Positions 51,878-61,806 are shown, counted from the first letter of the stretch. The stretch: DNA of 64,000 nucleotides from Pantoea nemavictus (GCF_037479095.1 NZ_JBBGZW010000002.1:822707-886706); one strand, 5' to 3'. Notes: generated by a model from the sequence alone, not told the origin. A program made the numbers and translations.

Positions 51878-52877
51878 GATCATGCAGTCCACCATCGAAC
51901 AGGCCCTGCTCAACGCTGGAATGGCGGCTAAACCCGCCGCACTGTGCGCACAAATTCATACTGAGACCAGCTGTGACGGTATTCCGTCGCACGGCCTCAA
52001 CCGGGTAGCGCGCTTCGTCGATTACCTGCAAAAGGGGTGGGTTGATGCGCATGCGGTGCCGGAACGGGTAAAAAGTCTTTCCGTAATGGAAGTATGGGAT
52101 GGACAGCGCGGAGCGGGCATTACCAATGCTGTTCTGGCTGTCGATCGCGCGACAGAGTTAGCGCGTGAGCACGGGATGGGGCTGGTGGCCATGCGCAACA
52201 CAACGCACTGGATGCGTGGAGGCACCTATGGCTGGCGTGCGGCAGAGCAAGGCATGGCAGCGATTTGCTGGACTAACACCGAATCCTGCATGCCAGCATG
52301 GGGGGGTAAAAATACTCGCCTCGGGAATAACCCTTTTGTGATGGCGGTGCCAGGCAAGCAGGGGCCGCTGGTGCTGGATATGGCGATGTCACAATATTCG
52401 TATGGCAAGTTGCAGGTGACGCGTCTGCAAGGAGAACAGCTGCCGTATCCTGGCGGCTTTGATCAGCAAGGAAACCTGACCCGCGATCCCGCGCCCATCG
52501 AGCAATCCATGCGCATTCTGCCCACCGGTTTCTGGAAGGGCTCCGGCATGGCGATTTTGCTGGATGCGATGGCTGCGCTGCTGTCGGGGGGCAGCTGTAC
52601 TGCTGAGATCGATGCTATCCAACAAGGCAGCTGTACCGGCGCTAGTCAGATCTTTATGGTGTTCGATCCCGCGCAGCTAAGCGGCAAAGCGTTTACTGAG
52701 CAGTTGGCTGAAACTATCCAGCAGTATGTGAATGGATCCGCTGTGGCGGAAGGATTTAGCAGCGTCACCTGGCCGGGTCAGCGTCAAAAAGCCACGCGTG
52801 AACGTAACAGATCGGAAGGCATTCCGGTGGATGAGGGCGTTTGGCGTGAAGTGCAGCAGTTGGCAGCGGGCGGTTGA
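51858..52877 (+). CDS. dlgD: 2,3-diketo-L-gulonate reductase-like enzyme (YiaK/DlgD type)
   Basis: 339 residues from ATG 51858 (AAAGGA 10 bases upstream). It is a Ldh/malate-type NAD(P)H oxidoreductase. GLVAMRNTTHWMRGGTYGWR, ICWTNTESCMPAWGGKN and LPTGFWKGSGMAILLD follow E. coli YiaK closely. The reaction would be reduction of 2,3-diketo-L-gulonate or a similar keto-uronate. Only two genes of such a pathway are here, so the exact substrate is open. An intrinsic terminator follows. Confidence 0.8.
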   Translation: MTRITFEIMQSTIEQALLNAGMAAKPAALCAQIHTETSCDGIPSHGLNRVARFVDYLQKGWVDAHAVPERVKSLSVMEVWDGQRGAGITNAVLAVDRATELAREHGMGLVAMRNTTHWMRGGTYGWRAAEQGMAAICWTNTESCMPAWGGKNTRLGNNPFVMAVPGKQGPLVLDMAMSQYSYGKLQVTRLQGEQLPYPGGFDQQGNLTRDPAPIEQSMRILPTGFWKGSGMAILLDAMAALLSGGSCTAEIDAIQQGSCTGASQIFMVFDPAQLSGKAFTEQLAETIQQYVNGSAVAEGFSSVTWPGQRQKATRERNRSEGIPVDEGVWREVQQLAAGG

Positions 52878-52882
52878 GATGC

Positions 52883-52912
52883 AAGGGGGATTAAAATCCC
52901 CCTTGTTTATTT
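52883..52912 (+). terminator. Intrinsic terminator of the GPH-dlgD operon
   Basis: AAGGGGGAT - loop TAAA - ATCCCCCTT then GTTTATTT. A 9-bp stem directly after the stop codon and before the convergent NrsF-like gene. Confidence 0.87.
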
Positions 52913-52917
52913 CGTCT

Positions 52918-53547
52918 TCACTTCAGCGTCACCCAGCGCTTCCCCACCAGCACCGTCATCGCCACAATCGTCACGATCGCCGCCAGATGCATGACAAAAT
53001 CCAGCGGATGCAGATGCACCGGGTGACAAAATGCCAGTAGCGTCACCGCCATGCAAGAAACGCCCAGTCCTGCCATGGCTAAGCTGCGTACCGGATGCAG
53101 CGCGCGGGTGCGGCGCAGGCTGGCGATCATCAGCACCATCATGGGTGTGCTCACCACCAGCAGAAAGGTAAAGCAGCGCGTGCTGTCGTTGTCGTGCACC
53201 AGCGGCACTTCGCCGGGAATCTGGCTGAGGCTCATGCCCAGCCACAGCAAACCGATCGGCAGCAGCGCTTTCCAACTGATGCTGCGACGTCCAGCGATGC
53301 TCATATCAAAGGCGCTGCGGATCGCCAGCGTGCCGAGTACAAAGGCCAGCGCCAGTTGAGACATTGCCTGCAGCGCGCCGGGCTGTGCCCAATCGGTGAA
53401 ACTGCGCTGCACCAATAGGCTGGCGGCAATCCCGCAGGGTAACGCCAGCAGCAGCCAGGCGAAGACGCGCCAGCCGGTAGATCGCAGCGGCTTAACCGGG
53501 CGCATCTCGCGTCCGAGTTTTTCAATTAACAGCTCATGATCGGTCAT
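52918..53547 (-). CDS. NrsF-like (DUF1109) membrane anti-sigma factor
   Basis: 209 residues from ATG 53547 with GGAG upstream. After a 30-residue cytosolic N-terminus there are six hydrophobic segments, the DUF1109/NrsF pattern. Caulobacter NrsF binds its ECF sigma factor SigF at the membrane and uses cysteines to sense oxidants; Cys residues are present here inside the membrane part. The gene overlaps the sigma gene by 14 bp. Confidence 0.83.
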   Translation of the reverse strand: MTDHELLIEKLGREMRPVKPLRSTGWRVFAWLLLALPCGIAASLLVQRSFTDWAQPGALQAMSQLALAFVLGTLAIRSAFDMSIAGRRSISWKALLPIGLLWLGMSLSQIPGEVPLVHDNDSTRCFTFLLVVSTPMMVLMIASLRRTRALHPVRSLAMAGLGVSCMAVTLLAFCHPVHLHPLDFVMHLAAIVTIVAMTVLVGKRWVTLK

Positions 53548-54091
53548 GATTGGCTCCAAAGCGGCGCAGATTGGTTAATGCGCGGTGCAGCAGCGATTTC
53601 ACCGCCGACACACTTAAATTGTTATGCGCGGCCGCTTCCGTCAGGCTCATTTCGCGCAGATGCACATGTTCAACAATGTCGCGCTGACGCGCCGGTAGCT
53701 GTCGCAGATAACCGGCCAGCTCTTCCTGCGACTCCTGCCGCGGCGCAATGGGGGCGCTGGCCGCTTCCGGGAGTGCCTCGTCATTCACTTCCCACTGCTG
53801 ATGACGACCCCGTCGCCGCAGTGCATCAATGGCGCGCGCCGAGATAATTGCCAGCAGCCAGGGTAAAAAAGGGTAGGCGGAATTATAGGTGTGACGCACC
53901 CGATGCACCGTTAGCAGCACATCCTGAATCACATCTTCAACCAGCGCCTCATCAGAGATCTGTTTACGCACTTGCGAACGAATCACCGGCACCAGCGCTT
54001 TTAGCAGTCGGGTATAGGCGAGCTGATTACCCGCCTGCGCCTGTTCCATTAGCGCGGGCCAACTTTCGCGCGCGCTATCGCTTGTTTGCAT
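53534..54091 (-). CDS. ECF-type RNA polymerase sigma factor (SigF-like)
   Basis: 185 residues with region 2 (VEDVIQDVLLTVHRVRHTYNSAYPFLPWLLAI) and region 4 (LPARQRDIVEHVHLREMSLTEAAAHNNLSVSAVKSLLHRAL), no region 3, so ECF. It lies between a DsbD-like gene and the NrsF-like gene, overlapping the latter. It probably directs transcription of its own redox operon when the anti-sigma releases it (inference). Confidence 0.9.
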   Translation of the reverse strand: MQTSDSARESWPALMEQAQAGNQLAYTRLLKALVPVIRSQVRKQISDEALVEDVIQDVLLTVHRVRHTYNSAYPFLPWLLAIISARAIDALRRRGRHQQWEVNDEALPEAASAPIAPRQESQEELAGYLRQLPARQRDIVEHVHLREMSLTEAAAHNNLSVSAVKSLLHRALTNLRRFGANHDRS

Positions 54092-54108
54092 AATCCGCCT
54101 TGTTGTTC

Positions 54109-55344
54109 TTACGCCTTCTTGCTCGCCGCCTGGTTTAGCGCATTCACTACAATGCTCGGTGTCAGCACCTGCGGCAGCACTTTCGGTGGTCCGCCGTCGG
54201 CGGGGTAAACCAGATACATCGGTAATCCGCCCTGACCGAACTCACTCATGGTGTCATCCACGTCCGGGTTAAATTTAGTGGAATCTGCCACCATGTACAG
54301 CGTGCCGGTTTTGGCTAAGGCATCTTTCACCGCCTGGGTGGAGAGCGAGGTTTTCTCGTTCACCTGGCAGGTGATGCACCAGGAAGCGGTGAAATCGACG
54401 AAGATGGCTTTACCGTGTCCACGCTGCGCTGCAACTGCTTGCGGCGTCCATTTGGCTTTAATGACGTCTGCCGTAAGTTGATCGCCCGCCAGTCCCGCGC
54501 CAGGTTTCATCAGGCTGGGGAGCGGGGCGATGACCGCGACAATCAGCACTGCCGTTACCGCAAACAGCACTTTATGACTTTTACCGGCAAAGTGACGATG
54601 TTGCGCCATACCGTACAACCAGCCGGCGAAGGCGACAACGACCGAGGCTGCCAGCAAAGTGGCCAGCGCTGCGCTACCCGCCTGCTGTGCCAGCACCCAC
54701 ACCAGCCACGCGTAAGCGCCAAACATTGGGAACGCCAGGCCGCGTTTGAGTACATCCATCCACGCACCGGGACGCGGCAGGAATTTAGCCAGCGCCGGGA
54801 ACAGTGAAACCAGCGTGAACGGCGCAGCAAAGCCGAGCGCCAATGCAAAGAAAATCACCAAGGCTACGGCAGGCGGTTGTACCAGTGCATAGCCGATGGC
54901 GCTGGCCATAAAGGGTGCGGCGCAGGGTGTCGCGACGATAATCGCCAGCGCGCCGGTCAGGGCTGAGCGCGTAAACGCACCGCGACCCACATCAACCGAG
55001 CCCCCCACACGCTGAACCGATAAGCCCACTTCAAACACGCCAAGCAAGTTAAGCGCGGCTGCAAGGATCACCAGCGACAGCAAGGCGATAACCAGCGGGG
55101 ATTGCAGCTGGAAGCCCCAGCCCACCGCCGCACCACCGGCACGCGCTGCCAGTAAGATACCTGCCAGCGCCATCATGGTGACCACAACACCGAGTAAAAA
55201 ACCCAAACCTTCACGGCGCGCGCTGGCGGCGTTGTCAGTATGGCGTAACAGGCCGAGCGCTTTCAGCGAGACTACCGGAAACACGCAGGGCATGAGATTG
55301 AGAATGATGCCGCCGATGAAGGCGGCCAGCATGGCGGTTAACAT
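54109..55344 (-). CDS. Short DsbD-like thiol:disulfide interchange protein
   Basis: 411 residues: eight membrane helices with the reactive cysteines Cys20 (NLMPCVFP) and Cys141 (ATPCAAPF), then a thioredoxin-like domain with WCITC (Cys323, Cys326). The N-terminal periplasmic alpha domain of DsbD (about 140 residues) is absent, so electrons must go to another partner. The peroxiredoxin encoded 15 bp upstream is exported and is the natural candidate. GAGG precedes the ATG. Confidence 0.86.
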   Translation of the reverse strand: MLTAMLAAFIGGIILNLMPCVFPVVSLKALGLLRHTDNAASARREGLGFLLGVVVTMMALAGILLAARAGGAAVGWGFQLQSPLVIALLSLVILAAALNLLGVFEVGLSVQRVGGSVDVGRGAFTRSALTGALAIIVATPCAAPFMASAIGYALVQPPAVALVIFFALALGFAAPFTLVSLFPALAKFLPRPGAWMDVLKRGLAFPMFGAYAWLVWVLAQQAGSAALATLLAASVVVAFAGWLYGMAQHRHFAGKSHKVLFAVTAVLIVAVIAPLPSLMKPGAGLAGDQLTADVIKAKWTPQAVAAQRGHGKAIFVDFTASWCITCQVNEKTSLSTQAVKDALAKTGTLYMVADSTKFNPDVDDTMSEFGQGGLPMYLVYPADGGPPKVLPQVLTPSIVVNALNQAASKKA

Positions 55345-55359
55345 CGCTGGCCTCTTTTT

Positions 55360-55926
55360 TTAGTTAGTCTGCGGATGAGAAGCGTCGTACTGCTTAACGG
55401 CGGCAAGCGCTTTCTCGATATGCGTATCGGGGTTTCTATCCGTGTAACTCAGCAGAATGTTGCCATCGGGGGCGATCACGTATGAGGTGCGATCGGACAG
55501 GGTTTTGCCCTTCATCTGCATGGTGGTTTGGTACTGCGCCGCCACTTTCGCACCGGGATCGGCTGCTACGGTGAATTTATCGCGGCACTCCAGTTTGGAG
55601 AAGTCGCTAACCTGATCGGTATTGCCCGCAGTAACACCAATCACCGTGGCGCCCATTTTGGTGAAGCTATCAGTGGCTTCAGCAAAATCATGGGCTTCGA
55701 GGGTGCAGCCCTTGCTAAACGCCGCCGGGAAGAAATAGAGCACTACCGGGCCTTTCTGCAGCGCTTTATCCAGCGAGAAGGTCAACGGCTTACCGGCTAA
55801 CGCGCCCTGCAGTTCGAAGTTAGGTGCTTTCGCGCCGACCGGCAATGCGGCACCGGCGTTGAACGCGGACAAGCCAAGTGCTGCCGTGATGGTCAGGGTA
55901 CAAACGAGGGATTTCATGCGTTTCAT
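55360..55926 (-). CDS. Periplasmic AhpC/BCP-type peroxiredoxin
   Basis: 188 residues from ATG 55926 with AGGAG upstream. Signal peptide ending near GAA at residue 27. Peroxidatic Cys74 in PAAFSKGCTLEA and a second Cys114 in KLECRDKF, consistent with a two-cysteine cycle. Peroxiredoxins of this type are normally cytosolic; export implies a periplasmic reductant, presumably the DsbD-like protein of the same operon. Confidence 0.85.
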   Translation of the reverse strand: MKRMKSLVCTLTITAALGLSAFNAGAALPVGAKAPNFELQGALAGKPLTFSLDKALQKGPVVLYFFPAAFSKGCTLEAHDFAEATDSFTKMGATVIGVTAGNTDQVSDFSKLECRDKFTVAADPGAKVAAQYQTTMQMKGKTLSDRTSYVIAPDGNILLSYTDRNPDTHIEKALAAVKQYDASHPQTN

Positions 55927-56017
55927 TATCTGCTCCTGCGAAGTAGGGGAGTTCCGATTTGGGTGACTCAATCGTTCAGTTCGCTGGAGCAGAGAGGAAA
56001 GTTTCGCTAGAGAAAAA

Positions 56018-56286
56018 TTATTTTTGCAGGCGCGCCAACATGCGCATGCTGTTCTCAAACAGGGATTCAGCGATATGCAGCGGAAAATCCTTGGACAGGG
56101 TTTTCGCCACGCGTTCAATTAGCTGCGCCATTTTGGTCGCTGTAATGGTGATGAAAGTGATAGCGGCCTCGCCAGCCTATTTCCCAACCAGCCAGGATCG
56201 TACTGAAACGTATGTGCACCGTTGGTATTGCGAGTAAGCACACCAACTCGTCCGCCGTTCATCCGGGTGATTAATTCCTGTTTCAC
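56018..56286 (-). pseudogene. hipA: Collapsed hipA toxin gene
   Basis: From GTG 56286 the frame reads a HipA N-terminus: MNGGRVGVLTRNTN, GAHTFQYDPGWLGNRLARPL, then SLSSPLQR, and then stops. In the next frame the sequence continues as a HipA C-terminus (LIERVAKTLSKDFPLHIAES, ending MRMLARLQK) with TAA at 56018-56020. About 45 N-terminal and 36 C-terminal residues remain; roughly 350 residues with the kinase core are gone. The join near 56126 also shifts the frame. Confidence 0.82.
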
Positions 56287-56525
56287 CAGTCATTCTCCTG
56301 AGCTGGCGCAGCGTCCTCGCCTTTTTCCTGCACACCCATGCTCACATCAAGCGATTGTAAAATCTTGAATAAGGTTGCCAGCGTGGTCAGATCGGGATTG
56401 TTTTCAAAGTGAGAAATGGTGGATTGCTTGAGACCCACTTTTTGCGCCAGTTCACTTTGTGTCCAATGGTTCTTCTGTCGAATCAGCCTGACATGATTTG
56501 CAAGTTGGCGTGGACTGTAAATCAT
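56283..56525 (-). CDS. hipB: HipB-like antitoxin/autorepressor
   Basis: 80 residues: a Cro/C1-type HTH (HWTQSELAQKVGLKQSTISHFE) followed by the HipB tail strand (FKILQSLDVSMGV). Its stop overlaps the GTG of the hipA remnant by 3 bp, the normal hipBA coupling. The frame is intact although its toxin is destroyed. Three perfect HipB-type operators lie upstream. Confidence 0.9.
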   Translation of the reverse strand: MIYSPRQLANHVRLIRQKNHWTQSELAQKVGLKQSTISHFENNPDLTTLATLFKILQSLDVSMGVQEKGEDAAPAQENDW

Positions 56526-56564
56526 CTCGGATTCTCTTCGTAGTGAAGCATGATTGAGGACAAT

Positions 56565-56638
56565 TATCCTCAGTAGCGGATAGAGATAACCTTATCCCTT
56601 AGAGAGGATAAAATAATGCGTATCCCCTGTAAGGGATA
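56565..56638. promoter_or_regulatory. Three HipB-type operators
   Basis: TATCC-N8-GGATA occurs three times without mismatch at 56565-56582, 56593-56610 and 56621-56638 (28-bp spacing). This is the operator form known for E. coli HipB. They precede hipB by 40-113 bp and should allow autorepression. Confidence 0.88.
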
Positions 56639-56703
56639 ATGAAAGATATGTACTCGGCCATTTTTGGATAACACATTGAAATATAAGAAATAGTATTCAA
56701 TCT

Positions 56704-57381
56704 CTAAAATGCGGCGAGTTTTTGTGGTTTTATCCCCTGACAAAACAGACTCAAGGTATGCTGGACGATGATGTCACGATTGTAAGCGGGATCGTTAGCA
56801 AAGCGGGTGAAGGGCACCAGCACCAGGCTGAGAATCGACGTCATCAGCAGCTGTGGCTCCAGATCCGCATTGAGTAATCCTTGCTGCTGCCAGCCCTCAA
56901 TCAATTTTTTCACTTCATCACGCTCGCCATGACCAAAGCGCTTTTTAATGTGCTGGCCTAAACCCCCTTCGCCTTGCATCACTTCCTGCATCCACAGCGG
57001 GGCAAACCAGTTGTAAGTGGTGACAATATCCGCCACTTCACGGATAAAGGCGCTAAAAGTGGTGACAGGGTCACGTGGGTCGTCCATGAAGTGGGAAACC
57101 AGCCGCTGACGTAACGGTAAGAAACGCTCCTCAACCACAATATCCAGTAGCGATTCACGTGATTGAAAATAGTAATTGAGCATCGCCGGGCTGACACCTG
57201 CTTTGCGCGCAATCGCATTGAGCGATGTCTCGCCAATACCGCTTTCAGCATACAGCTCCAGCGTGATATCCAGCAGGTGTTCGCGCTGCTGCACGTTGAT
57301 CGCACCGCCGCGTGGACGACCAGGGCGGCGTGGTTTGGCAGCATTGGCCATTTTGTCAGCAGGGACTTTTTGTGCGGTCAT
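56704..57381 (-). CDS. TetR-family transcriptional regulator
   Basis: 225 residues. The N-terminal 30 residues are basic; HTH: TSLNAIARKAGVSPAMLNYYFQSRESLL. The effector domain (about 90-220) is poorly conserved, as usual. It is divergent from a DHA2 efflux pump with 79 bp between starts, containing a 22-bp palindrome that is a probable operator. Confidence 0.88.
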   Translation of the reverse strand: MTAQKVPADKMANAAKPRRPGRPRGGAINVQQREHLLDITLELYAESGIGETSLNAIARKAGVSPAMLNYYFQSRESLLDIVVEERFLPLRQRLVSHFMDDPRDPVTTFSAFIREVADIVTTYNWFAPLWMQEVMQGEGGLGQHIKKRFGHGERDEVKKLIEGWQQQGLLNADLEPQLLMTSILSLVLVPFTRFANDPAYNRDIIVQHTLSLFCQGIKPQKLAAF

Positions 57382-57421
57382 CTTTACGCGCTCACTTGAT
57401 TCATGTCAGACTGCGATCAAT

Positions 57422-58981
<1,560 letters not shown>

Positions 58982-58988
58982 ATACGGC

Positions 58989-60407
58989 TTATAAAACGCC
59001 CGCGCGCTGCTGCAATTTTTTCACCGCTTGCGCAGCGTCGCGGCCGAGTTCCGCTAGATCGCACCCCGGGATGACGTCATCCTGCATCAGCAGTTTCCCA
59101 TCACAGATCAGCGCTTTTAACCGGGCGCGTCCGCCGCTGGCAACCGGGCCGATGGCGATATCGTGCAGGCCGAAATAGCGCGGATCGTCGAGACGGTAGA
59201 CGGCGATATCGGCGGCCATGCCTGGCGCAATATGACCGGTGCGCAACCCCAATACCTGCGCACCACCGGACGTGCCCCAGCGCACTACGTCTTCAATACT
59301 GGCAGCATCGCCACCGCCCTCATAGGTTCCGCCCGCATAACGCGGCTGCGCCAGCATACCTTTGCGTACGCGCTGTAACTGCCAGGCAGCATGGGTTTCG
59401 CTTTGCATATCTGCCGCTTCGTTCGATGCAGCGCCATCCACGCCAATGGAAATTTTCACGCCGGCATGTTCCAGCGCCACTAAATCGGCAATGCCGCTGC
59501 CAAGACGCGCGTTACTTTGCGGGCAGTGTGCGATACCGCTACCCGCTGCACCCAGCATGGCAATCTCTTCCGGCAGTAGTTTCACCAGATGCGCGAACCA
59601 GACATCGTCGCCAATCCAGTCATGCTCAGCGCAAAACTGCAGCGGTGTCATGCCAAATTTCGCCTGGGCGGCGTCGAGGTAATCAACGGTTTCGGAGAGA
59701 TGACTGTGCAGGCGAATGCCGAGCTGGCGAGCCAGGCGCGCGCTTTCACGCAGCTCCTGCGGGGTGGTGGAGTGCAGGGTGGTGGTGGGCGCCATCACGA
59801 TGCGGCGCATCGCCCGATCGTGCGGTTGATGATAGCGCGCCACCAGGCGATCAACATCAGCCATCATGCTGTGGAAATTTTCCGGACGTAGCGCGGTGGG
59901 CAAGTCGCTCTCCAGCCCGCGCGTTTGCGTCGCGCCGCCGCGACACAATACGAAACGCACACCGAGTTTCGCGGCCTCTTCAAACAGGATGTCGGCACCG
60001 TCAAACGGCATATCGGGCCAGTAGAGATAGTGGTGATCGGCGATGGTGGTGCAGCCGGAACGTACCAGCTCGACCAGGCCGACGCGCGCGGCAATGCGAA
60101 ATGTCCCTTCATCGAATGCGCCGCGAAAACGATACGGCGTCGCTGCAAGCCAGCCACCAAGGCTAAGATTCAGACCCTGCGGCTCGCCTTTAAGCAACGA
60201 TTGAAACAGATGATGATGCGTATTGACCCAGCCGGGATACACCACGCAATCACGCGCGTCGATCACGGTTTCCTCACTGACGGCGTTGAGTTCACCCAAC
60301 GCCACAATCAGGCCATCGCGGATGCGAATATCGCGCGCGCTGCTGCGTGGATGCTGTTTGTCGCCGGTCAGTATCGCAGCACAGTTTTTAATTAACAGTT
60401 GGCTCAT
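58989..60407 (-). CDS. 8-oxoguanine deaminase-like amidohydrolase
   Basis: 472 residues. Amidohydrolase metal site: NTHHHLFQ (His64, His66), LHSHLSET, and Asp in GVDGAASNE; AHCPQSNARL is the usual strand-7 element. The HHHLFQ and CRGGATQ segments fit the subgroup that includes 8-oxoguanine deaminase, which converts 8-oxoguanine to urate and ammonia. It starts 6 bp after the binding-protein gene and is expressed from a sigma-54 promoter, consistent with nitrogen scavenging. Its 3' end is 7 bp from the efflux pump gene. Confidence 0.83.
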   Translation of the reverse strand: MSQLLIKNCAAILTGDKQHPRSSARDIRIRDGLIVALGELNAVSEETVIDARDCVVYPGWVNTHHHLFQSLLKGEPQGLNLSLGGWLAATPYRFRGAFDEGTFRIAARVGLVELVRSGCTTIADHHYLYWPDMPFDGADILFEEAAKLGVRFVLCRGGATQTRGLESDLPTALRPENFHSMMADVDRLVARYHQPHDRAMRRIVMAPTTTLHSTTPQELRESARLARQLGIRLHSHLSETVDYLDAAQAKFGMTPLQFCAEHDWIGDDVWFAHLVKLLPEEIAMLGAAGSGIAHCPQSNARLGSGIADLVALEHAGVKISIGVDGAASNEAADMQSETHAAWQLQRVRKGMLAQPRYAGGTYEGGGDAASIEDVVRWGTSGGAQVLGLRTGHIAPGMAADIAVYRLDDPRYFGLHDIAIGPVASGGRARLKALICDGKLLMQDDVIPGCDLAELGRDAAQAVKKLQQRAGVL

Positions 60408-60413
60408 GTCACC

Positions 60414-61382
60414 TCACTCCGCTTTTGCCGGGACGAACTGCGTGCTAAAAGCACTCTGCCAATCGGTTGAGGCTTTTAGCAAACCGGCGTTGACCATAAA
60501 GTCACGCGTCGCCTGCCAACGTTTATCCGTCATCACGCCCAGCCCCTGTTTCGCGGCATCGCCGCCGTCAATCAGGTGCAGCGCTTTCATTTGTGACACG
60601 CCAAAGGCCAGAATGGCATCGGTCATTTGCGGGTTCTCTTTTTTGATCAGTGCATTCCCCGCCGCCGGATTGGCGAGGTAAGATTTCCAGCCTTCCATCG
60701 ATGCGGTGACAAAGCGCTTCATCACGTCGGGCTGTGTTTGCAGCAAATCGTCACGCGTAACCAGGATGCCGCCGTACGCCGGATAGCCATAATCGGCAAA
60801 CAGATAGAATTGGCTGTCGGGCTGGACGGCTTTGATTTGCTGAACTTCAGAGGTGGCGTAAGCCTGCTGCGCGGTGTTTTTATCGGCGAGGAAAGGTTGC
60901 ATGTTGAAGGTATAAGGGCGCGCCTGACCATCCTGCAGCTGATATTTACCTTTGAGCCACGGCCACCAGCTGGCTTGACCACTGGCTGACACCAGCACGG
61001 TTTTGCCCTTGAGCTGATCCAATGACTTCACATCGCCATGGGTAACAATGCCTTGCGGATCGAACTGAAACGGCGCGGCTATCGCTTTGAGTGGGAAATG
61101 GCGTTCAACGCCCTGTAACACTTGCAGGTCATAGCTGACGATCACATCGGCGCGATTCGCCAGCAGCAGTGTCATGTTATTCAGCTGCGGGCCGCCGGAG
61201 CGCACCTCAACGTCCAGCCCATATTTCTTATAGATGCCCGTCGCGACAGCCTGGTAATAGCCGCCTTGCTCCGCCTGCGCGACCCAGGTGGTTTGCAATA
61301 CCAGTTTGTCTGCGGCATGCGACAGTGCAGAAGTGCTCAGTAACGCAATAAATAAAGAGAAACGGAAACGCGACATTGTCAT
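60414..61382 (-). CDS. NMT1/THI5-like ABC transporter binding protein
   Basis: 322 residues from ATG 61382; the ATG at 61376 is equally possible, both following GGGGG. Signal peptide ends SHA near residue 23. The NMT1 fold is seen in TTWVAQAEQGGYYQAVATGIYKKYGLDVEV and ANRADVIVSYDLQVL. Proteins of this group bind pyrimidines, purines or thiamine precursors. Together with the deaminase it probably supplies an oxidised purine; the permease and ATPase must be encoded elsewhere. Confidence 0.83.
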   Translation of the reverse strand: MTMSRFRFSLFIALLSTSALSHAADKLVLQTTWVAQAEQGGYYQAVATGIYKKYGLDVEVRSGGPQLNNMTLLLANRADVIVSYDLQVLQGVERHFPLKAIAAPFQFDPQGIVTHGDVKSLDQLKGKTVLVSASGQASWWPWLKGKYQLQDGQARPYTFNMQPFLADKNTAQQAYATSEVQQIKAVQPDSQFYLFADYGYPAYGGILVTRDDLLQTQPDVMKRFVTASMEGWKSYLANPAAGNALIKKENPQMTDAILAFGVSQMKALHLIDGGDAAKQGLGVMTDKRWQATRDFMVNAGLLKASTDWQSAFSTQFVPAKAE

Positions 61383-61542
61383 AAAACCCCCAATAAACGT
61401 TGAGTTTGTTGTCGTCATCAGGGGATGCCAGCGTATGACATGCATCACGGCGCCTAAAAGCACCGCCCCCTGACGAGGTACAGCTATTGCTGTAGAGCAA
61501 TGTCCTGCGTGAATCTGATGTCACGCTGACCGCTTATACTCA
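61383..61542 (-). promoter_or_regulatory. Long structured leader of the binding protein-deaminase operon
   Basis: About 160 nt from the predicted sigma-54 start to the ATG. A 9-bp stem closes 61416-61424 with 61467-61475. Two hairpins exclude each other: 61486-61491 with 61496-61501, and 61480-61484 with 61489-61493. This is the pattern of a leader that switches. NMT1-type genes are known hosts of the xanthine-sensing NMT1 riboswitch, but I cannot verify its conserved bases here. Confidence 0.4.
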
Positions 61543-61552
61543 GTGGGGATTT

Positions 61553-61568
61553 AGCAAACGGCGTGCCA
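61553..61568 (-). promoter_or_regulatory. Sigma-54 promoter of the binding protein-deaminase operon
   Basis: On the minus strand: TGGCAC-GCCGT-TTGCT, a perfect match to the -24/-12 consensus with correct GG-to-GC spacing. Start expected near 61542. Confidence 0.82.
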
Positions 61569-61662
61569 TTGATATAACCCTTTGAATAAATTCTCTTTAC
61601 AGCAACAAGGCAGTCACATTTCTCTCAGCCGCTGCGCGTTAAGGATGCATGCTTGCACTTTT

Positions 61663-61679
61663 TGCACCGGCTTTGTGCA
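61663..61679. promoter_or_regulatory. NtrC-binding site between divergent sigma-54 promoters
   Basis: TGCAC-CGGCTTT-GTGCA matches the 17-bp NtrC consensus TGCAC-N7-GTGCA exactly. A further TGCAC half-site is at 61654-61658. It lies about 130 bp upstream of the minus start and about 87 bp upstream of the plus start. Confidence 0.8.
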
Positions 61680-61731
61680 GACAGGATGCGTCACTTCCTT
61701 TAAATCATTGATTGTGCGTGCTATATCGAGC

Positions 61732-61747
61732 TGGCACAGGCTTTGCT
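61732..61747 (+). promoter_or_regulatory. Sigma-54 promoter of the 2OG oxygenase gene
   Basis: TGGCAC-AGGCT-TTGCT, perfect consensus and spacing. Start expected near 61758, leaving a leader of about 131 nt. Confidence 0.82.
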
Positions 61748-61806
61748 TGGCTTAAAGTGAGTAGAAGCTGTCAGCCGTGGTTTCATTCGGTGGGTCATTG
61801 CTCGAT

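Noticed and set aside
59426..60166. 246-residue plus-strand frame
   Set aside because: Antisense to the deaminase gene, Arg/Ser-rich, no start signal.
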